Of a stretch of DNA of 64,000 nt, positions 17,720 to 26,894 are shown piece after piece. The notes beneath the pieces are model-generated. The model searched no databases. It had not been told where the DNA came from and saw nothing but the letters and a program-made list of their open reading frames with translations. Source of the stretch: Betaproteobacteria bacterium. Its GTDB lineage: Bacteria; Pseudomonadota; Gammaproteobacteria; Burkholderiales; Thiobacillaceae. The DNA lies in contig JACRAU010000011.1 in the NCBI GenBank assembly GCA_016234655.1, positions 62,001-126,000 of the forward strand, given 5' to 3'. The translations under genes and the position numbers were made by a program. How positions within the stretch are numbered: the stretch's first letter is position 1; every line of letters starts with the position of its first letter.

Positions 17720-19927
17720 TCAGGCGGTATTTAGCGCCGGTTCGAACAAGAAACCCTGGGCGTAATCGAAGCCCAGGCCGACCACCTGCTCCAGCATGAC
17801 GTGGGTCTCGATGCCCTCGGCCACCATCTTGTAGCCCGCGTTGGTCACCAGGCGGGCGACCTCGCGGATCACTTCTTTCTGGCGCACGTCGCCTTTTTCC
17901 AGCAAGCGCATCATGCTGATGTCGAACTTGACCAGGTCGACCGGCATCGACGCGAGATAACGTAGCGAGGAATAGCCGCTGCCGAAGTCGTCCAGCGCGA
18001 CCAGGCAGCCGGCCTCGCGTAGCTTATGGATATGCAGCGTGGCCTGCTCGATCTGGTCGATCAAGGCGGTCTCGGTGATCTCGACCACCATCTTGATCTC
18101 GGGATAGGCCAGCTTCAGGTAGACCAGCATATCGGTCACCTTGCTCGACAATAGGCCGACCGCCGATACGTTGATCGACACGCCGAGATGCTCGGGGATG
18201 CGCTTGAATTCGAGGTCGCGCTGCACGGCCTGGATGACCGCCTGGTCGAATTCGGCATCGACCCGGCGGGCCTGCACCACCGGGAATATCTCGTTCGGCC
18301 GGATGATCTCGCCATCGATCTTGATCCGGGTCAGCGCCTCGACATAGGCCGGTTCCCGCGTTTTCAGGTCGATCACCGGCTGGTAGTGCATTTCCATCAG
18401 GAACGGGTCCTGGATGGTCTGGTAGATGGCGGAGATGCTCTTGTTGGTCAACAGCGGCGACACCTCGTTCAGCCGTTCGCCGAATACCTCGATCTTGCGG
18501 CTGGTCGGCCGCTTGGCTGCGTACATCGCGATGTCGGCCTGCTTTTGCAGATCGCCCAATGCAACGCCGGGGTTGCCGTGGGCGATGCCGATGCTGATGG
18601 TGACGGGCTCGATCACGCCGAATTGCTGGAAATCGTGACTGAGCACCTGTTCCAGGCAGCGGGCCGCGATGGCCTCGGCATTGTCGGCGTCGTTACGGGC
18701 CAGGACGGTGGCGAATTCGTCGCCGCCCAGGCGATACAGGCGGTCCTCGCCGCGCAAGGTGCTCTGCAGGATCGAGGCCAGCGACTTGATCACGCTGTCG
18801 CCGACATGGTGGCCATAGCTGTCGTTGATTGCCTTGAAGTGGTCGCAATCGAACAGGATCAGCGAGCACTGCTCGATCTTGTTGGCGTCGTCTAGGCTGT
18901 GCCAGTCCTCGTCGTAGGCACGCCGGTTGAACACGCCGGTCATCGGGTCGCGCCGCGCCTGGTCGTAGAAGTTCTGGCTGCTGCGCTCCAGGTTTTGGTT
19001 CAGGTCGAGCAGACGGTTGTGGTAATCGTAGAACGATTGGCGCAGTTCTTCCAATTCGCGGATCGGCAGGGGCTTGATTCGACAGTAATTGTCCTCTTGA
19101 TTTTCCAGGTCGCGCAGGCTGTCGATTTCTTCGGACAGCTCGCGCAAAGGGCGGGTGAAATAGCGCTGCAACAGCCAGGCGGAAACTACTTGAACCAGCA
19201 GGAAAACGACGCTCAACTGGATGAACGAAACCTGATAGGCCGAACGCATCTTGTCCAGGTTGGGGTTGGGCAGCAGTTCGAAGCTCAGGCTTTTTATCAA
19301 GCTGTCGCGGTCGACCAGCGTGCCGCTTGGAACCTGCATCCGGATGGTGGAAAGATCGAGGTAACGGTATTGCCGGTCCATGCGGAGCTGATCGACCAGA
19401 TCGAAGGCCAGGCCGCCATAACCGAGTAGTTGGCCGCCACCCGATTCGGCAAAGATCGGGAAGAACGAATACATGTGGATATGCCCGCCCTCGTTGACAT
19501 ACAGGGTGCCGCCTTGCCGCGGCATATTGTCGGGCATGGGTTCCTTGTTGCCGCTCGGCGCCAGGATGCGGCCGTTGCGGTCATACAGCGCGATGTCGTT
19601 GATGGTCTCCGGCACCAGGCCGGCGCTGCGCACGCGCTGGTCGCGCCAGAGCGGGTAGAACTGCCGATACATCAGTTGCTGTCGGCTCTCGTCCCATTCG
19701 GACAGCGACTTTTCTATCGCTAGAATCCGTTTGGCGACGGTGTTTATCGCCTCCACGGCCTCTTGCTTGCCCAGCAGGGCCTCGCGCTCGTAGAGCGATT
19801 GCGAGGTGAGTTCGATTTGCCGCCAGTTGTAGAACGCGAACAGCAGCAACAACAGGCCGATGAGGACGTTGTAGACAATGCTGAGATAACTGACCTTGGG
19901 GAGCTTATTTTGTTGTGGCTGGCCCAT
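17720..19927 (-). CDS. Membrane-anchored GGDEF-EAL c-di-GMP protein
   Basis: The 735-residue protein has a membrane helix at about residues 14-34, a periplasmic sensor region of about 190 residues (possibly CHASE4-like), a second helix and a HAMP-like linker. Cyclase and phosphodiesterase domains follow. The cyclase site is intact (YRLGGDEFATV), with an RGED inhibitory I-site five residues before it. The phosphodiesterase site also looks intact: the EAL motif in YVEALTRI, the Asn in SINVSA, and EITETA and DDFGSGYSS. It could therefore make and degrade c-di-GMP. Its start lies inside the end of the hydrolase gene (23-base overlap). Confidence 0.92.
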   Translation of the reverse strand: MGQPQQNKLPKVSYLSIVYNVLIGLLLLLFAFYNWRQIELTSQSLYEREALLGKQEAVEAINTVAKRILAIEKSLSEWDESRQQLMYRQFYPLWRDQRVRSAGLVPETINDIALYDRNGRILAPSGNKEPMPDNMPRQGGTLYVNEGGHIHMYSFFPIFAESGGGQLLGYGGLAFDLVDQLRMDRQYRYLDLSTIRMQVPSGTLVDRDSLIKSLSFELLPNPNLDKMRSAYQVSFIQLSVVFLLVQVVSAWLLQRYFTRPLRELSEEIDSLRDLENQEDNYCRIKPLPIRELEELRQSFYDYHNRLLDLNQNLERSSQNFYDQARRDPMTGVFNRRAYDEDWHSLDDANKIEQCSLILFDCDHFKAINDSYGHHVGDSVIKSLASILQSTLRGEDRLYRLGGDEFATVLARNDADNAEAIAARCLEQVLSHDFQQFGVIEPVTISIGIAHGNPGVALGDLQKQADIAMYAAKRPTSRKIEVFGERLNEVSPLLTNKSISAIYQTIQDPFLMEMHYQPVIDLKTREPAYVEALTRIKIDGEIIRPNEIFPVVQARRVDAEFDQAVIQAVQRDLEFKRIPEHLGVSINVSAVGLLSSKVTDMLVYLKLAYPEIKMVVEITETALIDQIEQATLHIHKLREAGCLVALDDFGSGYSSLRYLASMPVDLVKFDISMMRLLEKGDVRQKEVIREVARLVTNAGYKMVAEGIETHVMLEQVVGLGFDYAQGFLFEPALNTA

Positions 19928-20798
19928 TTTTGTCGTTCAGCTCGCTGAGAAGACTATCCAGCATGTCGAATTCGTGCTGCCCATCCATGAAATGGCTGGC
20001 CCCCTGGATCACATGGGTCTTGGCGGACGTTGTTTGCAAACGCTGGATCCAGCCTTGATCGAGCCGTTCGTCGCCGGAACCCATGATGAAGGCCATGGGC
20101 AGCCGACTGGTATTGATCGATTCGAGCACCCGCTCCGGCGTCCATTCCAAATAGGACAGCAAGCCTCGTGCCGTCGACCGATAGTTCTTGCAGAAGCTGA
20201 CCGGGTGATTGGCCAGCGTCGGCTTCGGTTGCTCGGCCTGGCGGCGTAATTCCCGCACCAAGCGGTCGCGCCGTGCGCTATCCGACTTATACGGGCCACC
20301 CTCGACCAGGCTGATGCCGATCAGTTTTTGGATGGCGGGGTCAGGGTGTGCCTCGTGATAGGTCAGCAGTTGAACGGTGCCGAAGCTATGGCCAAGCAGC
20401 ACAATGGGGCCGCGCCGCTTTTTCAACCAGTCGACCCACAGGCCGATCTCGCGCGCGGCGTCGGGCATGCCATGGGTGTGAATGGCCTCGCAAGGCAGGC
20501 TTTGCTTGCGATTTGTGATGTTCAGGCTCAAGGTGGGCGCGAGCACGGTATAGCCGGCATCGGCCAGGTGGCGGATCAGTTGCCGCACCGTCGGAAATTC
20601 GTTGGTTTGCAAAAAGCCATGTAGGATGAGCACCGCCGGTTTGTCGCGCTGGCCGGCGATATACTCCGCGCTGGCGGTGAGGGGGCCCTCGATGCGTAGC
20701 GTCACCCGCTGGGCATGGGCCATGCCGCCAAGCAGCGCGAGCAGGCAGGCGACGAACAACGGCCCGGACATCGGGAAGAATCTATAGCGCATCGGCAT
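19905..20798 (-). CDS. Exported alpha/beta hydrolase
   Basis: The roughly 297-residue protein has an N-terminal signal (FVACLLALLGGMAHA) and an alpha/beta-hydrolase fold: oxyanion region LILHGFLQTNE, nucleophile elbow GHSFG, a likely acid in MGSGDERLD and a His in GASHFMDGQHEF. Substrate unknown; the fold and the small cap suggest an esterase or acyl hydrolase acting in the periplasm. The ATG chosen shares two bases with the divergent dinG start. A later ATG at 20771 would give a shorter but complete signal peptide. It is co-transcribed with the GGDEF-EAL gene downstream. Confidence 0.75.
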   Translation of the reverse strand: MPMRYRFFPMSGPLFVACLLALLGGMAHAQRVTLRIEGPLTASAEYIAGQRDKPAVLILHGFLQTNEFPTVRQLIRHLADAGYTVLAPTLSLNITNRKQSLPCEAIHTHGMPDAAREIGLWVDWLKKRRGPIVLLGHSFGTVQLLTYHEAHPDPAIQKLIGISLVEGGPYKSDSARRDRLVRELRRQAEQPKPTLANHPVSFCKNYRSTARGLLSYLEWTPERVLESINTSRLPMAFIMGSGDERLDQGWIQRLQTTSAKTHVIQGASHFMDGQHEFDMLDSLLSELNDKNGPATTK

Positions 20799-22797
20799 GA
20801 CTTGGCTTGAGACCGTATTTTCCGCGGATGGCCCGCTCAAGGGGGCGATACCTTATTATCAACCGCGCGGGCAACAAATAGAACTGGCGAGGCGGGTCGA
20901 GGCCGCTCTGCGCGATTGTACTGTGTCTGTCATGGAAGCGGGCACCGGCACCGGCAAGACCTTGGCCTATCTCGTCCCGGCCATGTTGTCCGGCGGTAAG
21001 ACCATCATTTCGACCGGCACCAAGACCTTGCAGGACCAGCTGTTCCACCGCGACATCCCCGCCGTGCGCGAGGCCCTGGCCAAGCCGGTCACGGTGGCGC
21101 TGCTCAAGGGGCGGGCCAACTATGTCTGCCACTATCACCTCGAGCGGGCGCTGGCCGATGCCCGCTTGACCAGTCGGGAGCTGGCCCGGCACCTCCAGCA
21201 GATTGCCCAATTCGCCAAGCTCGACGACAGCGGCGACCGCATGGCGCTGAAGACGGTGCCGGAGGAATCGCCGGCCTGGTCCTATGCGGTGTCCAGCCGC
21301 GACAACTGCCTGGGCGGCGATTGCCCGAACCACCGCGACTGCTTTGTGCTCAAGGCGCGCAAGCGCGCGCTCGAGGCCGATCTGGTGGTGATCAATCACC
21401 ACCTGTTCTTCGCCGACGTGTTGCTTAAGGACGAGGGGGCGGGCGAGCTGCTGCCGGCGGCCAATGCGGTGATCTTCGACGAGGCCCATCAACTGCCCGA
21501 GGTCGCCAGTCTGTTCTTCGGCCAGACGCTGACTACCGGCATGCTGCTCGAACTGGCGCGCGACGTGCGGGAGGAGGCCGACCAGGCCGCCGGCGATTTT
21601 CTACAACTCACCCAGGCCGCGACCGATTTCGAACAGTCGGTGCGGCCGCTGCGGCTGCAATTCAATAGCGCGCAGCAGCGTCTGCCGGCGCACCGCGTCC
21701 TGGATCAGGCCGGTTTCAGCGAGGCCCTGGCCGAGCTGCAACAGCGCCTGGGCCATTTGCATGGCTTGTTGGAGCTACAGGCCGAGCGTTCGGAGGGCCT
21801 GAAGAACTGCCTGGAGCGGGCCGAGGCGTGCATAGAAAAGCTGGAGAATTGGCTGGGGCCGAAAGCCCTCTCTCCTAACTCTCCCCCAGAGGGGGAGAGG
21901 GACAAAGTGTCGCGTCGCGACGATGAATTAGACGGCACGATCCGCTGGGTCGAGGTTGGCACCCATGCCGTGATGCTGCATGCGACGCCCTTGAACGTGA
22001 GCGAGATATTCGCGCGCCAGGTCGAGGCCAGCGCCAAGGCCTGGATATTCACCTCGGCCACCCTGGCGGTGCGCGGCGATTTCAGCCATTTTCTGGACGA
22101 ACTCGGCCTGCGCGATGCCGAGACCGGCTATTGGGACAGCCCCTTCGATTATGCCGAGCAGGCGCTGCTCTATGTGCCGACCGGCCTGCCCGAACCCAAC
22201 TCGGCCGACTATACCCAGGCCGTGGTCGAGGCCGCCTGGCCGGTGCTTAAGGCCAGCGGCGGCCGGGCCTTCCTGCTGTTCACCAGCCTACGCGCGATGA
22301 ACGAGGCGCACGGCTGGCTGCAAGACAAGATGGCGCAATCGGATATGGCCTTCCCCTTGTTGCGCCAGGGCGACAAGAGCCGCTCCGAGTTGCTGGCCGA
22401 GTTCCGCCAATTGGGCGACGCCGTCTTGCTCGGCAGCCAGAGCTTTTGGGAAGGGGTGGACGTGGCCGGCGAGGCCTTGTCGCTGGTGGTGATCGACCGC
22501 CTGCCGTTCCAGCCGCCGGACGATCCGGTGCTCGCCGCGCGCATCGATGCGCTCAAGCGCGCCGGCAAGAACGCCTTTTTCGACTATCAACTGCCGCATG
22601 CGATCATCAACCTTAAACAAGGCGCCGGCCGCCTGATCCGGCGCGAGACCGACCGTGGCGTGTTGATGATCTGTGATCCGCGCTTGGTCGAGAAATCCTA
22701 TGGCCGCCGCATTTGGCAGGCCCTGCCGCCGATGCGGCGCAGCCGCCTGCTGGCCGAGGCGGTCGATTTCTTCGAGGCGGCATGCACGGCGCTATGA
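20797..22797 (+). CDS. dinG: DinG/YoaA-family ATP-dependent DNA helicase
   Basis: An iron-sulphur superfamily 2 helicase of the XPD type, involved in repair and in resolving R-loops or replication-transcription conflicts. The 666-residue protein shows Walker A GTGTGKTLAYL, the DEAH box FDEAHQLPE and four Cys at residues 111, 171, 176 and 182 in the spacing of the 4Fe-4S domain. It also has the C-terminal motifs LFTSLRAMNEA and KQGAGRLIRRETDRG. About 20 residues (KALSPNSPPEGERDKVSRRD region) are encoded by a perfect palindrome inserted in frame. The stop overlaps the next gene's ATG. Confidence 0.93.
   Translation: MTWLETVFSADGPLKGAIPYYQPRGQQIELARRVEAALRDCTVSVMEAGTGTGKTLAYLVPAMLSGGKTIISTGTKTLQDQLFHRDIPAVREALAKPVTVALLKGRANYVCHYHLERALADARLTSRELARHLQQIAQFAKLDDSGDRMALKTVPEESPAWSYAVSSRDNCLGGDCPNHRDCFVLKARKRALEADLVVINHHLFFADVLLKDEGAGELLPAANAVIFDEAHQLPEVASLFFGQTLTTGMLLELARDVREEADQAAGDFLQLTQAATDFEQSVRPLRLQFNSAQQRLPAHRVLDQAGFSEALAELQQRLGHLHGLLELQAERSEGLKNCLERAEACIEKLENWLGPKALSPNSPPEGERDKVSRRDDELDGTIRWVEVGTHAVMLHATPLNVSEIFARQVEASAKAWIFTSATLAVRGDFSHFLDELGLRDAETGYWDSPFDYAEQALLYVPTGLPEPNSADYTQAVVEAAWPVLKASGGRAFLLFTSLRAMNEAHGWLQDKMAQSDMAFPLLRQGDKSRSELLAEFRQLGDAVLLGSQSFWEGVDVAGEALSLVVIDRLPFQPPDDPVLAARIDALKRAGKNAFFDYQLPHAIINLKQGAGRLIRRETDRGVLMICDPRLVEKSYGRRIWQALPPMRRSRLLAEAVDFFEAACTAL
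21879..21899. repeat. REP-like palindrome inserted within dinG
   Basis: A perfect 9-bp inverted repeat (CTCTCCCCC / GGGGGAGAG) around a 3-base AGA loop, set in a T/C-rich then G/A-rich stretch. It belongs to the well-known class of dispersed CTCTCCC...GGGAGAG palindromes of proteobacteria. Here it lies inside a coding region and keeps the reading frame, adding roughly twenty residues at a likely surface loop of the helicase. Confidence 0.75.
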
Positions 22798-23213
22798 GGC
22801 CTTGGCTGGCGGGGGCGTTGCTGGCCCTGGCCTGGCCGGCCGCCGCCGCGCCGACGGTCGAGCTGCTGGTGCAGACCTCGCCGCTGGCCGGTTTTCAATA
22901 CCACGCCGGCCGCGCCCTCTGGCCGCTGATGCGGGTCGGCGACCATCTTGCCCTGGTGCGCGAGCCGTGGAATCCCCACGATGCCGAGGCGATCCGGGTC
23001 GAATGGCGCGGGGCGATGATCGGTTTCGTGCCTAAGCGCGAGAACAAGGACCTGGCCCGGCTGATGGATGGGGGCACGAAACTGGCCGGGCGCATCGTGC
23101 ATCTGCAACGCAGCCGCGATCCGTGGCGGCGGGTGCTGTTCGATGTCGGCCTGGCTCAGGCGTCCCGGGAGGACAAGGCCCTTTCGGCACCGGATAAAGA
23201 TTCCGGCTTGTGA
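22794..23213 (+). CDS. Exported HIRAN-domain protein
   Basis: The 139-residue protein has a signal peptide (MRPWLAGALLALAWPAAAA) and then a HIRAN domain: FQYHAGRALWPLMRVGDHLALVRE, NPHDAEAIRV and IGFVPKRENKDLARLMD. HIRAN domains usually recognise DNA 3' ends in eukaryotic helicases, but short exported bacterial versions exist with unknown role. The ATG overlaps the dinG stop (ATGA). The 3' end overlaps the convergent PAS-GGDEF-EAL gene by 58 bases, so the last 19 codons are antisense to it. Translational coupling to dinG may be incidental. Confidence 0.82.
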   Translation: MRPWLAGALLALAWPAAAAPTVELLVQTSPLAGFQYHAGRALWPLMRVGDHLALVREPWNPHDAEAIRVEWRGAMIGFVPKRENKDLARLMDGGTKLAGRIVHLQRSRDPWRRVLFDVGLAQASREDKALSAPDKDSGL

Positions 23214-24904
23214 ATCGCATAACCCTGCACGTAGTCGACGCCTATCTCGTGCAAGGCGTCCAGCGTGGCTTGGTCTTCGACGTACTCGGCCACGGTTTGC
23301 ACGCCCATCTCCTTGGCGACGTGCTGCACCGCTTGCACCATCGCGTAGTCGATCCGGTTGCCGGCGATACCGCGAATCAAGGCGCCGTCGATCTTGAGGA
23401 TGTCCACCGGCAGGCTCTTGAGGTAGCCAAACGAGGAGACCCCGCTGCCGAAGTCGTCCAAGGCAAAGCGGCAACCGTGTGCCTTGAATGTCTCGATGAA
23501 TTTCAAGGTATGGGGCAGGTTGGTGATCGCGGCCGTTTCCGTGATCTCGAAACAGATCGAGCCGGGCGGCGGGGCATGCTCCAGGAACTGCGCCTCGACA
23601 TATTCGAGGAAACGCTCGTCGCCCAGGCTGCTGCCGGACAGATTGATCGTCCACATCAAGGGGTATTGGATACCCTCTGTCGCGCAGCGCGAGTAGGCCT
23701 CCCTGAGCGGCACTAGCTCCTTCGAGAACAGCGCATGAATGACCCAGCGATCCAGCTTGGGCATCAGGTCGTAGCGCTCCGCCAGCGGAATGAATTGGCC
23801 CGGCAAGATGAGGTCGCCGTCCTCGTCCAGCATGCGCAATAGGATCTCGCGGTGCTCTTGGCAGGCGCCCGCGTGGCGGAGCGCTTGTATCTTTTGGTAG
23901 TGCAGGCAGAAACGATTTTCCTGCAAGGCGTGGTTGATGCGGGCGACCCATTCCATTTCCTTGCGCCGGCCCGCGCAATCGTTGCCCCCGAAATAGAGCT
24001 GGATACGATTGCGACCCTTGTCTTTCGCCACATAACAGGCGGCGTCGGCGGAACTCATCGCCTCGGCGCTGCTGGAGTTGGCGTCGATGCCGTAAACGCC
24101 GATGCTGACCCCGACCTGAAATGGCCGGTCTTGCCAGTGAAACGGCGTGTTGCAGATGACCGTGCGCAAGGTTTCCGCCGTCTGCATGGCCTCCTCGACG
24201 GTGCTGCGTTGCAGCAGGATGCCGAATTCGTCCCCGCCCAGCCGGGCCAGGATGTCGCTCTTCCTGATCTTGTCTCGGATGGCGCTGGACAAGTTCCTCA
24301 GCAGATGGTCTCCCGCCATGTGGCCGCAGGTATCGTTGACCACCTTGAACTGGTCGAGGTCCATATACAACAAGGCGTGCGGGCCGCCGCCGGCCCTGGC
24401 ATCATCGACCAGGTGATCGAGCCAGCGATTGAATTCGCGGCGGTTGGCCAGGCCGGTCAAGGGATCGCTGATGGCCTGCCGCGCCAGTTCTTCCTGGGCT
24501 TGGCGTCTGGCGGTGACATCGCGCACCACGCCGATGACCAGGTCGCCGACCTCCAAATCGACCCGGTTCAGGCTCAACTCCACCCAGCGCGGCTTGCCGC
24601 GCGCCGGCGCGATGGCGCACTCGAAGCGGGCAGCTTGGCCGGAGAGCGCCTTGTCGAAGGCTTGCCGAAAGAGGGCCTCGCTCTCGGCCACGCCCAAGAA
24701 TTGGGTGATGGGAATGCGGTTCCGGTGTCGCGTGAGGTCTTGTTCGGACTCGCCCAGCCAGGCAGCCAGTTTGTGGTTGGCGACATGAAACTTCATCTCG
24801 TCGCACACCACGAAGATGCCGTCGTTCGCGCTGTCGATATAGGCGCGCAACAGCGACTGATAGAAATCGGAGTCGCTATCCCGCATGGAGTTTTCTCCGC
24901 TCAT
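23156..24904 (-). CDS. PAS-GGDEF-EAL c-di-GMP protein
   Basis: A 582-residue cytoplasmic protein. An N-terminal PAS domain (about residues 15-135, beginning YIDSANDGIFVVCDEM) is followed by a diguanylate cyclase with an intact ARLGGDEFGILL site. An EAL domain follows in which the motif reads EIL (REILLRM) but keeps the metal-binding Glu. Other phosphodiesterase residues are present: the Asn of WTINLSG, FEITETA, DDFGSGVSS, ILKIDG and QGYAIHKP. The RxxD I-site before GGDEF reads RKSD, so feedback inhibition is possible. No membrane segment. Transcribed convergently with the HIRAN gene. Confidence 0.92.
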   Translation of the reverse strand: MSGENSMRDSDSDFYQSLLRAYIDSANDGIFVVCDEMKFHVANHKLAAWLGESEQDLTRHRNRIPITQFLGVAESEALFRQAFDKALSGQAARFECAIAPARGKPRWVELSLNRVDLEVGDLVIGVVRDVTARRQAQEELARQAISDPLTGLANRREFNRWLDHLVDDARAGGGPHALLYMDLDQFKVVNDTCGHMAGDHLLRNLSSAIRDKIRKSDILARLGGDEFGILLQRSTVEEAMQTAETLRTVICNTPFHWQDRPFQVGVSIGVYGIDANSSSAEAMSSADAACYVAKDKGRNRIQLYFGGNDCAGRRKEMEWVARINHALQENRFCLHYQKIQALRHAGACQEHREILLRMLDEDGDLILPGQFIPLAERYDLMPKLDRWVIHALFSKELVPLREAYSRCATEGIQYPLMWTINLSGSSLGDERFLEYVEAQFLEHAPPPGSICFEITETAAITNLPHTLKFIETFKAHGCRFALDDFGSGVSSFGYLKSLPVDILKIDGALIRGIAGNRIDYAMVQAVQHVAKEMGVQTVAEYVEDQATLDALHEIGVDYVQGYAIHKPESLSGAERALSSRDA

Positions 24905-25023
24905 GGCCGCACCCTACAACAGCCTGGCCTTCAGGCCAAGCAGACAAAACTTATTGGCGATAAGCGGTACAATTTCGATACCGTCTTGAAACCGAACCGA
25001 TTGGGCTAGCCCATTCCCCTGCC

Positions 25024-25713
25024 TTGAAGATTCTCGCTTTCGATACCTCGACCGAATGGTGCAGCGCGGCTCTCCTCGTGGAGGGTGCGGTGCATGGCCA
25101 GGCCGTATTGGCCGGGCAGAAGCATTCCGAGCTGCTGCTGCCCATGGTGCGGGCCGTGCTGGCCGAGGCCGGCTTGGCCCTGGGCCAGCTGGATGCCATC
25201 GCCGTCGGCCAGGGACCGGGCTCGTTCACCGGCCTGCGCATCGGCTGCGGTGTCGCCCAGGGCCTGGCCTTCGGCGCCGGCCTGCCGGTGATCGAGGTCA
25301 TTACCCTGGAGGCGATGGCCGCGCATGCGCTGAAGGATGCCGCCGCCGGCGGTGCGGTGGCCTGCATCGACGCGCGCATGAACGAGGTCTATGCCGCCCT
25401 CTACGAAAAGAGCGCGGCAGGCTTGCGCGAGGTGCTCGCGCCCGGCCTATATGCCCCGGCCCAGGCGCCGCTGCCGCCCGGCGACCGGGCCTATATCGGC
25501 TGCGGCAGCGGATTCAAGGGCTATGCCGACATCCTCGCCGAGCGCTACGCGGGCCGGCTGGCGCGCATCGAACCCGAGCTGCATCCGCATGCCGAGGCTA
25601 TTGCTGCCTTGGCCGCGATCAAATGGCGGGCCGGCGAATACGTCGCGGCCGAGGCGGTCGAGCCGCTGTATATCCGCGACAAGGTCGCCTTGAAGACGAG
25701 CGAACGCCTATGA
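25024..25713 (+). CDS. tsaB: tRNA N6-adenosine threonylcarbamoyltransferase partner TsaB
   Basis: TsaB is the scaffold/dimerisation partner of TsaD in making t6A37 of ANN-decoding tRNAs. The 229-residue protein begins (M)KILAFDTSTEWCSAALL, from a TTG codon, and shows KHSELLLPMV and VGQGPGSFTGLRIGCGVAQGLA, both diagnostic. It starts a tightly packed operon with rimI and a uracil-DNA glycosylase, each overlapping by 4 bases. TsaB-RimI pairing is common in proteobacteria. Confidence 0.95.
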   Translation: MKILAFDTSTEWCSAALLVEGAVHGQAVLAGQKHSELLLPMVRAVLAEAGLALGQLDAIAVGQGPGSFTGLRIGCGVAQGLAFGAGLPVIEVITLEAMAAHALKDAAAGGAVACIDARMNEVYAALYEKSAAGLREVLAPGLYAPAQAPLPPGDRAYIGCGSGFKGYADILAERYAGRLARIEPELHPHAEAIAALAAIKWRAGEYVAAEAVEPLYIRDKVALKTSERL

Positions 25714-26174
25714 ACGCCGTCCTGCGCAGGCCCGCCTTCGATTTCCGGCCGATGAACGATGGCGATATCGATGCCGTGCTGGCGATCGAGCAACAGGCCT
25801 ACCCCTTCCCGTGGACCCGAGGCAACTTCAAGGACTGCCTGGTATCGGGCTATCGCTGCGAGGTGGTGGAGCAAGCCGGCGATCTGCTGGGCTACAGCGT
25901 GTTGAGCAGCGGGGCGGGCGAGGGGCATGTGCTCAATTGCTGCGTCGCCCCCGTGCACCAGGGCCAGGGCGTCGGCAGCGAATTGATGCGACGCATGATG
26001 GCGGATGCCAAGGCATTCGGCATCGGCGTGCTGTTCCTGGAGGTGCGCCCGCGCAATCGGCGCGCGATCGAACTCTACGAACGGCTGGGTTTCGAGGCCA
26101 TCGGCCTGCGCCGGGGCTATTATCCGGCGGCCGAGGGCAGGGAAGACGCCTTGGTGATGAGGCGTGAGCTATGA
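25710..26174 (+). CDS. rimI: Ribosomal protein bS18-alanine N-acetyltransferase
   Basis: A 154-residue GNAT acetyltransferase. It has the N-terminal strand FRPMNDGDIDAVLAIEQQAYPFPWT, the acetyl-CoA loop VHQGQGVGSELMRRMM and the final LEVRPRNRRAIELYERLGFEAIGLRRGYY segment typical of RimI. The ATG overlaps the tsaB stop. Acetylation of the N-terminal Ala of S18 is the known reaction. Confidence 0.93.
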   Translation: MNAVLRRPAFDFRPMNDGDIDAVLAIEQQAYPFPWTRGNFKDCLVSGYRCEVVEQAGDLLGYSVLSSGAGEGHVLNCCVAPVHQGQGVGSELMRRMMADAKAFGIGVLFLEVRPRNRRAIELYERLGFEAIGLRRGYYPAAEGREDALVMRREL

Positions 26175-26863
26175 GCCTGAGCCGGGCGGACCGCTTCAAG
26201 GAACTCGGCCTGTGGCCGGTTTGGCATCGGCGCGAGGTGTCTGGCATATCGGCACCGGCGGATGCCGACCCGGCCGCGCCCGAGTTGGCCGGGCTGGGCC
26301 TGGACGAACTGCGCGCGGCGGTGCGCGATTGTACCCGCTGCGACTTGTACCGGACGCGCAAGCAGGGCGTGTTCGGCGTGGGCGACCCGAATGCCGATTG
26401 GCTGATCGTCGGCGAGGCGCCGGGTGCAGATGAAGATCGATTAGGCGAGCCCTTCGTCGGCCAGGCCGGCAAGCTGCTCGACGCCATGTTGGCCGCCATC
26501 GGCCTGCAACGCGGGCGCAACGTCTATATCGCCAATGTCTTGAAATCGCGCCCGCCGGGCAACCGCGACCCGAGGCCGGAAGAGGTCGCCGCCTGCCTGC
26601 CTTATCTTGAGCGGCAGATCGACCTGATCCGGCCCAAGCTGATCGTCGCCGTCGGCCGCTTCGCCGCCCAGAGCCTGCTCTCGACCGATACCCCGATCTC
26701 GCGGCTGCGCGGCAAGCTGCACGAATACCACGGCGTGCCGCTGATCGTGACCTATCATCCGGCCTATCTGCTGCGTACCCCGGCCGACAAGGCGCGAGCC
26801 TGGGAAGACCTGTTGCTGGCGGCGGCCACCCTACGCGGCTTGCAAACGGCGGCATCGGCCTAA
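26171..26863 (+). CDS. Type-4 uracil-DNA glycosylase, with one expected Fe-S ligand replaced by Ser
   Basis: Removes uracil from DNA at the start of base-excision repair. The 230-residue protein has the family-4 motifs GEAPGADEDRLGEPFVGQAG and YHPAYLLRTP. Cys54 and Cys57 (CTRC) and Cys142 occupy three of the four usual 4Fe-4S ligand positions. The fourth, usually the Cys of KCRPPGNR, is Ser126 here (KSRPPGNR), at the expected spacing of 16 residues from Cys142. About 50 residues precede the domain. It is the last gene of the tsaB-rimI-udg run. Confidence 0.88.
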   Translation: MSLSRADRFKELGLWPVWHRREVSGISAPADADPAAPELAGLGLDELRAAVRDCTRCDLYRTRKQGVFGVGDPNADWLIVGEAPGADEDRLGEPFVGQAGKLLDAMLAAIGLQRGRNVYIANVLKSRPPGNRDPRPEEVAACLPYLERQIDLIRPKLIVAVGRFAAQSLLSTDTPISRLRGKLHEYHGVPLIVTYHPAYLLRTPADKARAWEDLLLAAATLRGLQTAASA

Positions 26864-26894
26864 TATCAAGTAGACAAACATCAAGGAGGACAGC

